Shown here: piece after piece, positions 11,001-20,388 of the stretch
Numbering within the stretch: the first letter of the stretch is position 1
Layout of the letters: every line of letters starts with the position of its first letter
Assembly (NCBI GenBank): GCA_964036195.1
Contig: OZ038459.1
Span: forward strand, 6,941,206 to 7,005,205
Length of the DNA stretch: 64,000 nt
Reading direction: 5' to 3'
DNA from: Sphaerolaimus hirsutus
Lineage: Eukaryota > Nematoda > Chromadorea > Monhysterida > Sphaerolaimidae
The notes under the pieces: model-generated
Seen by the model: only the letters and a program-made list of their open reading frames with translations
Database searches by the model: none
Told to the model about the DNA's origin: nothing
Position numbers and translations under genes: made by a program

Positions 11001-14000
11001 TTAACAAAAATTAACAAAAATAAAGGGTATTTTAATAATTTTGAGCAGTGTTTATAGGCAAAAAGACTAAGATCTACATACTATCATCGGATTTTAGAAA
11101 TGCTATCCCTCAATTGTTGTGAATTGTGTTCAGCAATTGCTGGTATTTATTTGTACATCAGACACTAACAAGCAACTTGAATGACTTTGGTGCTACAGAT
11201 AATTAGCACCACTGTTGGTGATTTCAGTTTGTGGTAGTTTGTTATTTTGTCCTGTTTCCACGCACAGGGCAGTGCTGATTGTATAATTGAGGAGTCTACT
11301 TCTAAAAGTCGACAAGTCCGTCGACATGACAATTTTGCGTTAAGCCCGGAAACGTCATCTGGAACTACTCCCGCACATTTTTCATAATTTTCCATAACTT
11401 TTTTGACCTCACGTGCCCATATGGCATAGTGCCAAATTTGACATTTTTTGGGGAAAATGCAAAAAATTTGGGCAAGAAGTTGACAAGTCCACTTAGTTTT
11501 GGGCTAAAAGTCGACAAGTCCATCCTCCGCATCCTTTTTTGTGGGAAAAAAATAGCAAGAAATGTGATATGTCCGTCACGGACAGCTACTTCTAAAAGTC
11601 GACATAAAAGTCCATAAATTGCCCATAAGGGAGAATGATCCAGGCCAGGAACAAAAATGTTTGTTAGTGCAAGAAGTCGACAAGTCCATTTCCCTCCCCA
11701 AAACAGTTTTGCTCTGACCGAATGGAAATTTACGGACCTCCCATTTTTCACATAAAGGTTGAGATGAGAGCAGGGGCTGAAAGTTTGACACTTTACTGTC
11801 AACATATGGAACTTAATGGAAACATGAGAGAGCCAAATTGGACACGCACCACGGGCCTGGAATTGGATCGGAAACTTAAAATGCGATTTACTCAAAATCA
11901 CATTTTGTGGACTTGTCGACTTTTAGAAGTAGAGGCCTCAATTGTATTGTTATGTGTGTGTTAGTAAATTTGGCCATTAATTATTTATTATCATTTTTTT
12001 GAGATTTTTATATTTGCTGTTTGTTCAATTAAATATAATTGCACAGCCTGTGCTATAATATTGTGACTCCTTGTGAGCCTTCTTCAGGTCACTAGCCTTG
12101 TGTGATGTATTTGTAAAACACCAGTAACATGAATTCATTCAATTTTATAACTAGTGCAAAAAACATTGCAAACACACTCTTTTATGCACTTTTCTCCCTC
12201 ATAAAAGCATTTAACTCCACGTGGTCCATCACTGTATACCTGCCAGCCAGCATCTATCCTTTCCTCCCTTGTGAACTCCCCCATCACTTCATAGGACACT
12301 GCATCAGAAAATATCGCCATGTTTAAAGCCGAATTGCTGAAGTCCTCATCCTGCAATGTAAGTCAAGTGTGGATCAATTTCTGATATTCTGGCACCATGT
12401 CACTGATGCCATATAGGTCATTGAGGGTCATATGCACTGGGATTGGGATTTGGGAACCCCTTTTCTGCGGCACTTTGGGTGCCTGGCATCATTTTTTGAA
12501 TGGCACCTGGAAGGCAGTCCCAGACCCTGTCAAGTGTAAAGGAAAGTGTCAAATGTCATGTAAAATGTCAATCAGAACAAAAAATAACATTTTTTACTGA
12601 ATTTTGCAGTTACAGTTTACACTTTGTCATGACAGTTGACACTGCATGACAATTTACAGGGTCTGGGAATGGCACCTGGTGCCATTGGTGCTTGCTGCTT
12701 GACACGATCCTTCCAGATGCTTTCCCACAGTAGACTCAACCATTTGAAGGATCTAGGTACCTACCTATTTATAGCGTTGACTCCTCGAAGGATTCCTAAT
12801 TAGTCCAAATTTTCAGTTGCACATGAAAATTAGTTTTGCAGATTGTTTGGCACAACGGTAGAACTAGAAATTATGGAACTGCATAAAATTTGTAAACTCT
12901 TGCCAAAACCAATTCACATGGAACCGAAATACATGATAACAAATGGTATCAAACCGAATAATATGTCAACATGATTTTCAAGAAGTAGACAGAAGCGTAC
13001 TCACATTCATGTCAATTCCTAGTGCATCCAGTGCTGCTTCTATTGCAGGTGCTTCTTCTATGTCTAGAAATTAATGTGTGAATTGGTTATTTTTGACAAG
13101 AAAATCAAAACATTGTAAAACACTCTGGACTTCACATGAGCTGGATTGGTCCAATAAAATAAATTCTGTTCATTTATTTTTGATTGTATTGCGACAAATT
13201 GATGTATTTGTGTAAAAATTGTCTATTCATGATGGCAAAGAAAAATTCTAAAATTCGAAATTGTTTTCTTGCATTTTTTGCATTTTTATTTCACCATCAA
13301 GAAAAACAAACAAACATCGATTTTTTTAAGAAAACGTTTTCGATATTTTTCCAGTTATTTGGTTGAAAATACATGCATAATGCTGAAACTCCTATTGATA
13401 AGCATTAATTTCACAAGGATATAAATAGGTATTTTTAGCGGCAGCAAAAATGTGCATGTGTCTGTGGTAAGCTTTTTGTCAATATCGGTAGAATGACAAA
13501 ACTTTCGCCAGCCCATCACATGTGTAATTATCATAAAAGAGCGACGTGCCCAAGAGACAATCGATCCCGGTGAACTGTGCACTACAAATACACTTGTGGG
13601 TAAAATCAACGGGGTCTGCAATGCAAGTAGCATCCACATCGACTGAATTGCAAGGTTGTGAAATGCACGGATCATCTGAAAAATGATTGAACAGCAACAA
13701 TGTAATGCAAAAATAAGTGATGTGGAAAGCGCCAGGACTTTGGCGCCAAGCGCCAACGGCGTCACAGCAAGATAGCGTCAAGCGCCACGGTGCTTTTTGC
13801 TTTGGCGCTACCGCCAGACGCCAGCGCCATGGCGCTTTTACATCACTAGCAAAAATACCATGCAAAAACACAACCATTTTAATGAAACTTTTGCAAACTG
13901 ACCCCTGTCACAGTTGTGGCCAACGTAGCCATACGGGCAAATGCATTGCCATCCTGGGGGCATTCCCAGACCCTGTTAAAGACCCTGTAAAGTGTAAAAT

Positions 14001-17000
14001 ACCCTGTAAAGTGTCATGTGTCATGTAAAAGACCCTGTAATATGTCAAATGTCATGTAAACGACCATGTAAAGTGTCATGTGTATCCAAATATTATTTAA
14101 CCGTATCCAAATCTTATGTTTTTGTATCGAAATCGTATGTCAAAAAGTAAGATTTTGATACAAAATTGTAAGATTTGAAGACGATCAAATAAGATCTGAA
14201 CACATAAATATGATACTTTACAGGGTCTTTTACATGACACATGACATTTTACAGAGTCTTTTACATGACACATGACTTTTTACTGGGTTTTTTTCACTTT
14301 ACAGGGTCTTTTACAGGGTCTGGGAGTGAACCTGGAGGATTATCACTCAAATTTGGGTGGCTAGCTGAATTCAGCAAAACATCAACACATGTCGCGTCAT
14401 TTACACATTGATCATTAAACACACATTCGTCATACTCTGGTGTGGGGATATCAGAACTTTTGTACATTACAGTTTACAAATAATGGAAATAAAATGTAAA
14501 ATCACCTTCACAATTCACACCAATGTAAGGCGTTTCACAAACACACTCATATTGTATCTCAAAATTCTCACCTTCCCATTTATCAATGCAAAGACCACCA
14601 TTTTGGCATGGATATCCGTACTCACAATCTCTGTAATCTGTTCAGGGGTTTATCAGTAGTGGTTTAAAAGTGCATCAGTATGGCATGAGGTTCTCTTTCA
14701 AATAAAACTTTTGTTATCCCTGGACTTGGTACTTTTTAAGTATTTTCCGATGCATTCCTACATTGTGTACATGGGCAATTGGTATAATACCCCAATTTAA
14801 AATATCACTGATGTTTATAATACGAATGTTAAAATATGACCACACCCAACGTATCCCAGATTGAAAACTGGATCAACCCACTTTCGCATCGTGTACCATT
14901 ATAACCTGGGGGCAGTCCCAAGCCCTGTAAAGTGTAAAGTAAAGTGTCAAATGTAAAGTCAAATGCAAAGTAAAGTGTCAATCAAAACAAAAAAGAAAAG
15001 ATTTTATTACTGAACTTTGCATGACAATTGACAGTTTACTTTGCATTTGACTTTACATTTGACAGTTTACTTTGCATTTGACTTTACATTTGACACTTTA
15101 CTTTACACTTTACAGGGCTTGGGATTGCCACCAGTTTGACAAGTGCATTGAAACATGTTATACAAGGGTTCAGAGCAGGTTCCACCATGCAGACATGGAT
15201 CAGAAAGACATTCATCAATATCTGTGAGAAGTGATTGTATGAAGGTTAGGTAAATAATTTGGTGAAGAGTGCAAAGAGCAAAGCGGATAATTTATGTATG
15301 GCCCAGCCCAGATCTCAGGACAACACGGCTGTCTGCAATTTGTCATGTGACAACATTTCTATTTATAATAGGTTATTTTTCAAGGTTAAATACGTGTTCC
15401 TTCTAATTTTCACCAAATTGCCATGCTTAAGATAACATACAGTAGTAGAGATAGATAGCTGAAAGTCAACAAAAAGGAACTCAAACTAGTTATTATGGAG
15501 GTGAAAATCAATAAAAAGGTATGAAAATGAGTGATTTTGAGCAAACATTGTGGTATAACTTCTCAGAACCGATTGGGGGGGGGGTCAGGGGATAGTAGCC
15601 AAAAAATTTGCCTCCAGCATCCGGGATAGATAATAGCTGAACTGCCTCTCGGGGATAGATAGATAGCGGGATAGGTGCGGGGTTACTCCACACATTACCC
15701 CACATTGAAGACACCTGGTGCCAGTCCCAGACCCAGTAAAAGGACCCTGTAAAAGGGCCCTATAAGTGTAAAAGCCCCTGTAAAATATCATATGTCATGT
15801 AAAATACCCCGTAAAATGTCATGTGCCATGTAAAAGATCCTAAAAAATGTGACATGTCATGTAAAGGCCCTGTAAAGTGTCACATGACATGTAAAACACC
15901 CTGTAAATTATCATGTGTATCCAAATCTTGTTGTATCATATCCAAATCTTATATTTTTGTATCAAATTTTACTTTTGGACATAAGATTTGTGTCTGATGC
16001 AATAAGATTTGGATACACATGACACTTAAAAGGTTCTATTACATTACATTTGCCACTTAACAGGGTCTTTTATATAACATATGACATTTTACAGGGTCTT
16101 TTACATGACATGTGACATTTTACAGGGTCTTTTAGATGACATTTTACATGGTCCTTTATATGACATTTTACAGGGTCTGGGACTACCGCCTGGTATACAT
16201 GTTTAAAAAAAATGTAAATATTTTTCAACAACTGTGGTTTTTTGAATAGCAATCACGATGAAAGGATTACAAGCTTCAAGAACTTTTCTAGAAACTACCA
16301 CATTGGCTAACTTATGCATGACTGACGCGTGTCATCAGGATGAGCCATGCCAGTTGGACACTTGCATTGAAATTGATTAAACCAGTCAAAGCAGTGGCCA
16401 CCTGAGCTGGTACATGTCTCATTTGGACACTTGAGAATGGGATCTGCATGGGGAGTGGGAATTTTTAAGACATGAAAGTATTATTATAAGTTACCTATGT
16501 TAAAAAACTGAAAAGTGGTAGAAATTTAGTGGCATAGATTTTCTAGTGTGGCACTGGCAGCCAGTCCCACACCGTGTAAACGGTGAAGTAAAGTGTCAAA
16601 TGTCATGTAAAATGTCATTTTAAATGTAAAAGAATAACAATTTTTTACATTCTGCGTGACAATTAACAAATTTGTATAACATTTTACATGACATTTGACA
16701 GTTGGCATTACACTTTATACTTTACATGATGATCCAACGATGATGAAATCTTATGGGGGTGTAGCCAAAAATCAAAACAAATACGCACCATTTGCTGAGA
16801 ACGTTACCGCATAATAGTACCCTGGCCCCCCACATGTTATGTTTTCATTTCCGGCACATTCATATGTGCACATTGATAGATTGGATCCAGTGAGGATAGA
16901 TTTAGATGACACATAACCACACTTTGTTTCCTCATATGTAACTGTGTAAATATGAAAATGAGTCATTTTCAAGTATTTATGCAATGAATGCAGCTACACC

Positions 17001-18010
17001 TAGAGGGTTCAAATGTGATTGACTTTTCAGGATCGGGATTGTTTTTTCAGATCAGAATTTTCAGGATCAGTACCGGGATTATGTTCTCAGGATTGGGATT
17101 TAGATTTAGAATTTACAGGGGTTCGGATCGCGATTTTGACCAAAAGGTTGGGGATTTGGGGTTACTCTTAATGTTGCACAAAAAGTCAGAATTGATGAAA
17201 ACCCAATTTTTAGGTTTCATATAAAGTTGTTTTTAGACCACAAATAAAAGCGCTAGTTATTTAGTCTATAGAACCACCGAGACACGCGCAACCGACACGA
17301 AACAAATGTATGCATCCCCTGCACTTTTTTTGGATCAAACCGACCAATATTGTCGGTAAGCCTCATCCACTTGCCACTGCTATCTTGATAAATGGAATCT
17401 GTTGTACACTCGAAATTATTCATTCCAATCGACTCGCGCAATGGGGTGATCGAATTGTATTCCTGATTGTAACAACCAGGGGGCAGTCACAAACCCTGTA
17501 AAAGACCCTGTAAAGTGTAAGAGACACTGTAAAATGGCATGTGTCATGTAAACGACCCTGTAAAATGTCATGTCCCATGTAAAATACCCAGTTAAGACCC
17601 TGTAATCTAAGATTTGAATACAAACAGATAAGATTTGGATACGATACAATAAGGTTTACAGAGTCTTTTACTGAGATTAGACAGTTTACATGATATTCTA
17701 CATGACACATGACATTTTACACAGTCTTTTACACGTTACGACGGGGTCGTTTACAGGGTCTGGGACTGGCACCTGATGTGTACCATGCGCCTGCGAATAG
17801 AGAAATGTCGTTGTTGCAACATTTTTCAGTGTATTTGGATGTAAATAACCTAACCTCCTGCATACTCGCATCTGGGTCCAAGGAATGTAAAATCTGACAA
17901 AATATTTCTGCAATTACAGCCATCATAATAATAATCGTAGACAGTAGTATTATCAAAAACACGTTCCACACACGCTTCGGGGTGTCCCCAACATGACCGG
18001 TATGTGCATG
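4852..18010 (-). CDS. EGF/WSC-containing DEG/ENaC (EGAS-like) cation-channel subunit, 17 exons recognised, both ends incomplete
   Basis: Predicted plasma-membrane channel subunit of the degenerin/epithelial sodium channel family with a large modular ectodomain. I assembled 17 exons from splice sites, and the donor and acceptor phases agree at every junction. Domain order: EGF-like, WSC, five to six EGF domains, then the DEG/ENaC ectodomain. Family hallmarks seen are GNCVRFNP (family: GNCYTFN), GLTITLEI followed by GLKVFVHDQND and TNIGLKF, then YSQC, then GCYRACHQ with CGCVDPKYP. C. elegans EGAS proteins combine EGF and channel domains; a WSC domain is not something I know from that group. Not seen: the first membrane segment (expected above 18010) and the second (expected below 4852, where there is an assembly gap). 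Several introns hold mobile elements, and three junctions are introner-like insertions. One acceptor (exon 3, at 17477) lacks AG, so this copy may be splice-impaired. Confidence 0.8.
5725..7512. repeat. Large foldback element in channel-gene intron
   Basis: Two arms about 0.8 kb each, centred near 6530. Each arm holds repeated modules such as cacttatacctaagatagc and its complement. For example 5848-5910 pairs with 7450-7512. No coding capacity is credible. Confidence 0.75.
7691..7786 (-). CDS. Channel gene exon 16: R-L-P-x-PYG-x-C equivalent
   Basis: Phase 0-0, 96 nt, acceptor tctacag, donor GAG|gtattt. Encodes YETSRLGGIYSQC ... YFYPGTYNLE. In the family an RL-x-x-PYG-x-C motif and a Y-S/N-x-E strand sit here. 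Confidence 0.8.
8254..8606. mobile_element. GCGCC-type MITE in channel-gene intron
   Basis: Ends TAGTGATG and CATCACTA. The 8-bp TCATGATT occurs at both sides (8243-8250 and 8608-8615), suggesting a hAT-type duplication with slight end ambiguity. Confidence 0.75.
8721..8881 (-). CDS. Channel gene exon 15: GL-x-L-x-L / V-x-VHDQ block
   Basis: Phase 1-0, acceptor actcactcag, donor AAATTT|gtatgc. Encodes GLTITLEIPAESY, then GLKVFVHDQND and VTNIGLKF. These match the family pattern of a GL-x-L-x-L strand, a V-x-I/VHDQ strand and a T-x-IGL/I-K strand. Confidence 0.9.
10765..10865 (-). CDS. Channel gene exon 14: GNC-x-FN block of DEG/ENaC fold
   Basis: Phase 2-1, acceptor ccactcgcag, donor GGAG|gtaggt. 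Encodes DTELYHEAVLGNCVRFNP ... WIGMHG. GNCVRFNP matches the strongly conserved GNCYTFN element of DEG/ENaC ectodomains. Confidence 0.85.
11297..11931. mobile_element. MITE with TACTTCTAAAAGTCGAC ends
   Basis: 635 bp, inverted ends TACTTCTAAAAGTCGACAAG and its complement, with flanks gaggagtc and gaggcctc (six of eight alike). Internal repeats of GTCGACAAGTCC. The ORFs inside are its by-products. Confidence 0.75.
12178..12350 (-). CDS. Channel gene exon 13: DEG/ENaC ectodomain, first cysteine pair
   Basis: Phase 0-2, acceptor acattgcag, donor AAAGA|gtgtgt. Encodes DEDFSNSALNMAIFSDAVSY through GVKCFYEGEKCIKE. In the family a C-x-F/Y-x-G-x2-C motif precedes the GNCYTFN block, and that block follows in the next exon. 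Confidence 0.75.
12510..12675. mobile_element. Introner-family element within a channel-gene intron
   Basis: A 166-bp copy with arms GAAGGCAGTCCCAGACCCTG and its inverted counterpart, flanked by CTG on both sides, a perfect 3-bp duplication. On the minus strand it runs GTGCCATTCCC ... CTTCCAG. Confidence 0.75.
13005..13063 (-). CDS. Channel gene exon 12: linker into channel ectodomain
   Basis: A short exon of 59 nt, phase 1-0, acceptor atttctag and donor AAT|gtgagt. Encodes IEEAPAIEAALDALGIDMN. I recognise no motif; it is placed by splice sites and matching phases. Confidence 0.6.
13520..13675 (-). CDS. Channel gene exon 11: last EGF domain and linker
   Basis: Phase 1-1, acceptor catttttcag. 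Encodes DDPCISQPCNSVDVDATC ... HKCICSAQFTGIDC, then a linker SLFYDNYT. I chose the donor ACACAT|gtgatg because it alone gives the phase needed by the next exon. Confidence 0.7.
13715..13848. mobile_element. GCGCC-type MITE, short copy with perfect target duplication
   Basis: 134 bp between two GCAAAAAT copies (13707-13714 and 13849-13856), ends AAGTGATG and CATCACTA. Lies in the intron between channel exons 10 and 11. Confidence 0.85.
13903..13953 (-). CDS. Channel gene exon 10: end of the split EGF domain
   Basis: Encodes WQCICPYGYVGHNCDRG after the split Gly codon. The acceptor GCCCCCAG is made by the element end plus its CAG target copy. The joined EGF domain is perfect in phase and cysteine spacing. 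Confidence 0.85.
13954..14331 (-). mobile_element. Introner-like element forming an intron inside an EGF domain
   Basis: Begins GTTCACTCCCAGACCCTG and ends GGAATGCCCCCAG on the sense strand. The 3-base flank is CAG on both sides, a perfect target duplication. The interior carries short repeats related to GTAAAGTGTCATGT. The joined EGF domain reads NPPGWQCICPYGYVG in frame. Confidence 0.9.
14332..14436 (-). CDS. Channel gene exon 9: first part of an EGF domain, cut by an introner-like element
   Basis: Encodes EYDECVFNDQCVNDATCVD and a spacer ending NPP plus one base of a Gly codon. The donor CCAG|GTTCAC is the element end. The domain resumes in frame at 13953. Confidence 0.85.
14506..14637 (-). 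CDS. Channel gene exon 8: EGF domain
   Basis: A phase 1-1 exon of 132 nt encoding YRDCEYGYPCQNGGLC ... YECVCETPYIGVNCEG, a complete six-cysteine EGF domain. Acceptor ctgaacag, donor GAAG|gtgatt. Confidence 0.85.
14882..14905 (-). CDS. Channel gene exon 7: last eight codons of the split EGF domain
   Basis: Reads GYNGTRCE after joining across the element at 14906-15131, completing the EGF signature C-x-C-x2-GY-x-G-x2-C. Donor CGAAA|gtgggt, phase 1, which fits the next exon. Confidence 0.8.
14906..15131 (-). mobile_element. Introner-like element forming an intron inside a cbEGF domain
   Basis: Begins GTGGCAATCCCAAGCCCTG and ends CTTGGGACTGCCCCCAG on the sense strand. The arms are long near-perfect inverted repeats around a core with AAAGAAAAG. 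Flanks are CTG and CAG. Excision gives CQTGYNGTRC. Confidence 0.9.
15132..15221 (-). CDS. Channel gene exon 6: first two-thirds of a calcium-binding-type EGF domain
   Basis: Encodes IDECLSDPC, HGGTC and FQCTCQT plus one base of a Gly codon, then stops exactly at an introner-like element (donor ACTG|GTGGCA). The missing end of the domain is the 24-nt exon at 14882-14905. Confidence 0.85.
15718..16189. mobile_element. Introner-family element within a channel-gene intron, long copy
   Basis: A 472-bp copy with ends GTGCCAGTCCCAGACCC and GGTCTGGGACTACCGC, flanked by CTG on both sides. The interior is rich in GTAAAATGTCATGTG-like repeats and their complements. Confidence 0.75.
16312..16443 (-). 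CDS. Channel gene exon 5: EGF domain
   Basis: A phase 1-1 exon of 132 nt with acceptor ccatgcag and donor ATAA|gttagc. It has six cysteines (CPNETC, GGHC, FQCKCPTG, RQSC) in EGF order. Spliced to the next exon it gives NIDEC, the usual start of a calcium-binding EGF domain. Confidence 0.75.
   Translation of the reverse strand: MPFSSVQMRHVPAQVATALTGLINFNASVQLAWLILMTRVSHA
16550..16740. mobile_element. Degenerate introner-family copy
   Basis: The left side carries gcagccagtcccacacc and gtaaagtgtcaaatgtcatg, with complementary sequence to the right. The right terminus is eroded and no target duplication is visible. Confidence 0.45.
16789..16941 (-). CDS. Channel gene exon 4: C-terminal half of WSC domain
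   Basis: Acceptor atttacacag, donor AATG|gtgcgt, phase 1-1. It contains KCGYVSSKS, CTYECAGN and CGGPGYYYAV, which match the WSC pattern C-x3-C-x-GN...CGG-x-Y. The CGGPG stretch is uninterrupted here, whereas the paralogue at 1186-1305 carries an introner-like insertion at the same Gly codon. Confidence 0.8.
17345..17476 (-). CDS. Channel gene exon 3: N-terminal half of WSC domain
   Basis: Starts within a Gly codon directly after the introner-like element and encodes GCYNQEYNSITPLRES through GKWMRLTDNI (132 nt, phase 1-1). The expected acceptor reads CCCCCTG instead of CCCCCAG, so correct splicing is doubtful in this copy; the paralogous exon at 2375-2506 keeps CAG. Confidence 0.7.
17477..17772 (-). 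mobile_element. Introner-like element inside the WSC domain, acceptor mutated
   Basis: Orthologous in position to 2507-2713. It starts GTGCCAGTCCCAGACCCTG on the sense strand but ends GTGACTGCCCCCTG, lacking AG. Flanks are CAG and CTG, the reverse of the paralogue. Confidence 0.8.
17773..17790 (-). CDS. Channel gene micro-exon of 18 nt leading into the WSC domain
   Basis: Encodes AWYTS plus the first base of a Gly codon. It lies between a 64-bp intron (acceptor ctattcgcag) and the introner-like element at 17477-17772. Joining it to the next exon gives the WSC start TSGCYNQEY. The same micro-exon exists at 2714-2731. Confidence 0.65.
17855..18010 (-). CDS. Channel gene exon 1 seen: EGF-like domain
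   Basis: A phase 1-1 exon of 156 nt with acceptor tttttgcag and donor GAG|gttagg. It has six cysteines in EGF spacing, including CWGHPEACVER and DGCNCRN, ending RCEYAGG. It is nearly identical to the exon at 2796-2951. An upstream exon must exist because the first codon is split. Confidence 0.8.
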
Positions 18011-18526
18011 CTGCAAAAAGTGAAGCTAAAAATAATCAGATAACTGTCATTAAACACGTTTATGAACGTGACCTGACAAATGAGGTGCATTTTCAATGCT
18101 TTACTGTTACCGATAATAAATGTGAAATGGTGCACACAACAAAAAGATTTCACGCACCCGCTGACGCATTGAAGGCCAGTAAAAGTGGACAGATTATCAC
18201 CGCAAACACTAAAACGGGATAGTTTTTCATGATAAAAGATGTGAAAAATCCCTAAAATATTCTGCTTATTTTTTATCAAAGTTCCATTGCGGTTTCTAAG
18301 TAGTTTTCGACACGTTTTTGCAACGTGCATTCAATATGCTGAACTTTATGCTACCATATAACCAGTCGAATGCTGAAACTGGTGAATACTGGCATTGTCA
18401 ATGACATCTGGAAGAACAATAGCTTCGCTTGAATATTTTATTGTTATTAGTGATATAATGGTGCCATTTGAGGCCGCCATAGGGCGGCATTCCATCTTTC
18501 ATGACGCCATTGGCGCTTGGTGATTT

Positions 18527-19560
18527 TACTGTATCACCTCCAATATAAGGTCCCTCTAATATAAGGCACAGCTGGCTGCGTGCCAAAACGCATAAAATTG
18601 TAAAAACAGTGACCAAACATTGATGGACAATGATGAAAATGGTGCAGAAGGGCACCAACACAACTCTGTGTCTACCTGCATTAAACCTGGAGCACCATTT
18701 TGTTACATTCCAGTTTGATAAAATGAATTGCGTTATTATTCACTATTGGTAAAATTTTAGCAAAATCTGGCGGAAATACTTGAAGGTAAGGTACTAGGGT
18801 GTCAAATTTCCGTTTTCCGTTTTCCGTTTCCGTTTTCCGCAGGCAAATTTTTTCCGTTTTCCGTTCCGTTTTCCGGCTGCTGAAATTTTTTTTCCGTTTT
18901 CCATTCCGTTTTCCGGCAACATTTTTTTCCGTTTCCGTTTTTCCGGCTCATTTTCCATTTTCCGGCTAAATTTTCAGTTTTTCCGCATTTTTTCCGTTTT
19001 CCGCCTCAATTTCCAGTTTTTCTGCCTTTTTTCCATTTTCCGCCTCATTTTTCCATTTTCCGCCTCAATTTTCCATTTTACCGCCTCATTTTACCTTTTT
19101 CTGGCTCAACTTTCGGTTTTCTGATCAGCCAAACTGGCAAAAATTCATGCAGATTGTCAATGATGTAAAAAATTTTCTGTTTCCAGCAAAATTTCAGCAA
19201 ATTTTATCTGTTTTCCGGCGAAATTCCATTAAGTTTTTCCATTTCCGTGCAAATTTGATTTTTTTGTTTCCGTTTTTCTGGCCACTTTTTCCGTTTTCCG
19301 GCCGCTGAAAATTTTTTTCTGTTTCCGTTTCCGTTTTCCGCCAAGTGCAATTTTTTTTCCGTTTTCCGTTCCGTTTTCCGGCCGCTGAAAAAAATTTTCC
19401 GTTTCCGTTTCCGTTTTCCGTAAAAAAAATTTTTTGACACCCTAGAAGGTACCCTCTAAAATTTAAAAGGCACCTCTAATATAGGTAAAATAGTAGGGTT
19501 GTCAGGTAAAGGCTGACGATATAAATATAACGCATACCTTATATTGGAGGTAATACGGTA
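18527..19560. mobile_element. Palindromic MITE (TATAAGG variant) carrying a nested hAT-like MITE
   Basis: TACTGTATCACCTCCAATAT at the left and its counterpart ending GGTAATACGGTA at the right. Copy 1 of the TTTCCG MITE lies within. Confidence 0.65.
18795..19444. mobile_element. hAT-like MITE (TTTCCG family), copy 1
   Basis: 650 bp, same termini as copy 2, with flanks taaggtac and gaaggtac (seven of eight alike). Nested in the larger palindromic element 18527-19560. Confidence 0.88.
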
Positions 19561-20388
19561 TCAGTTTCCCATCACTAGTTGCCATTCGGAACATGAAAAA
19601 CAAAGCATTGAACAGAGCTAGGCAACTATGAACTGGTGCGTTTCCCGGTAACAAAGTTCTTTCTTTGTTGGGATGGGGGAGCGATGAATAATGAACGAGT
19701 GATTGGATACAGACACGTGCCCGGGAACGTTTTGCGCTCGTCCCGTTTTGTTACTCGGACAGAAAGACCCCCAAACATAGCTACTGTCTGTCGAGGGCAG
19801 CTTCAGGCGTTTAGGGGCCCCCCCTCACTTCCCTTCACTAGTTATTGAGCTTGGTCAATTTAAATGTCAAAGGGATTAAAAGGGGTTTCTGTGCCATGTG
19901 TTTTATTTTTCTTAAATTTGAGTGAGTTTTTTGTACTTTTTCTCATGTACACGTTTTATTTACATACCGTATTTCCTCTAAATACCCCCAGGGGGTTTAT
20001 ATCTTCAGAGTGCAAATTTTGAGATGGAGTTTTCCGGGGGGGGGGCTTATTAGTGGGGGGTATTATTTCCCCAGAACTTCGAGATGGATGTCAAGTACCG
20101 TAGTAAAGATGTCAAGTACCAGCTATATTTCACAACCATATTTAATTCCTTGCGGGGTCAATTTCAGAATTGTCGGTAATACCGGATTCTAGTACCGTAT
20201 TACGTCGAATTATCCCCCCTCGCATTAACTCCACCCCTCAAATTGGCCTGGGGAAATAAAAAAAACCCTCTAAATACCCCCCCCCCCTTCGGAATGATGT
20301 AAATACGTCATGTACGTAATAAATACGTCATGTATGCAATGTACATGACGTATTGTACAGCTAATTTGCATTGCAGCTACACATAGAC

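Noticed and set aside
18004..18222. Plus-strand 72-codon ORF
   Set aside because: Lies opposite the EGF exon side of the channel gene, has no splice support and no recognisable content.
19204..19440. ORFs coding lysine/arginine-rich repeats (also 45479-46148 and 50105-50730)
   Set aside because: They are translations of the TTTCCG-tract MITE interiors in several frames and have no independent support.
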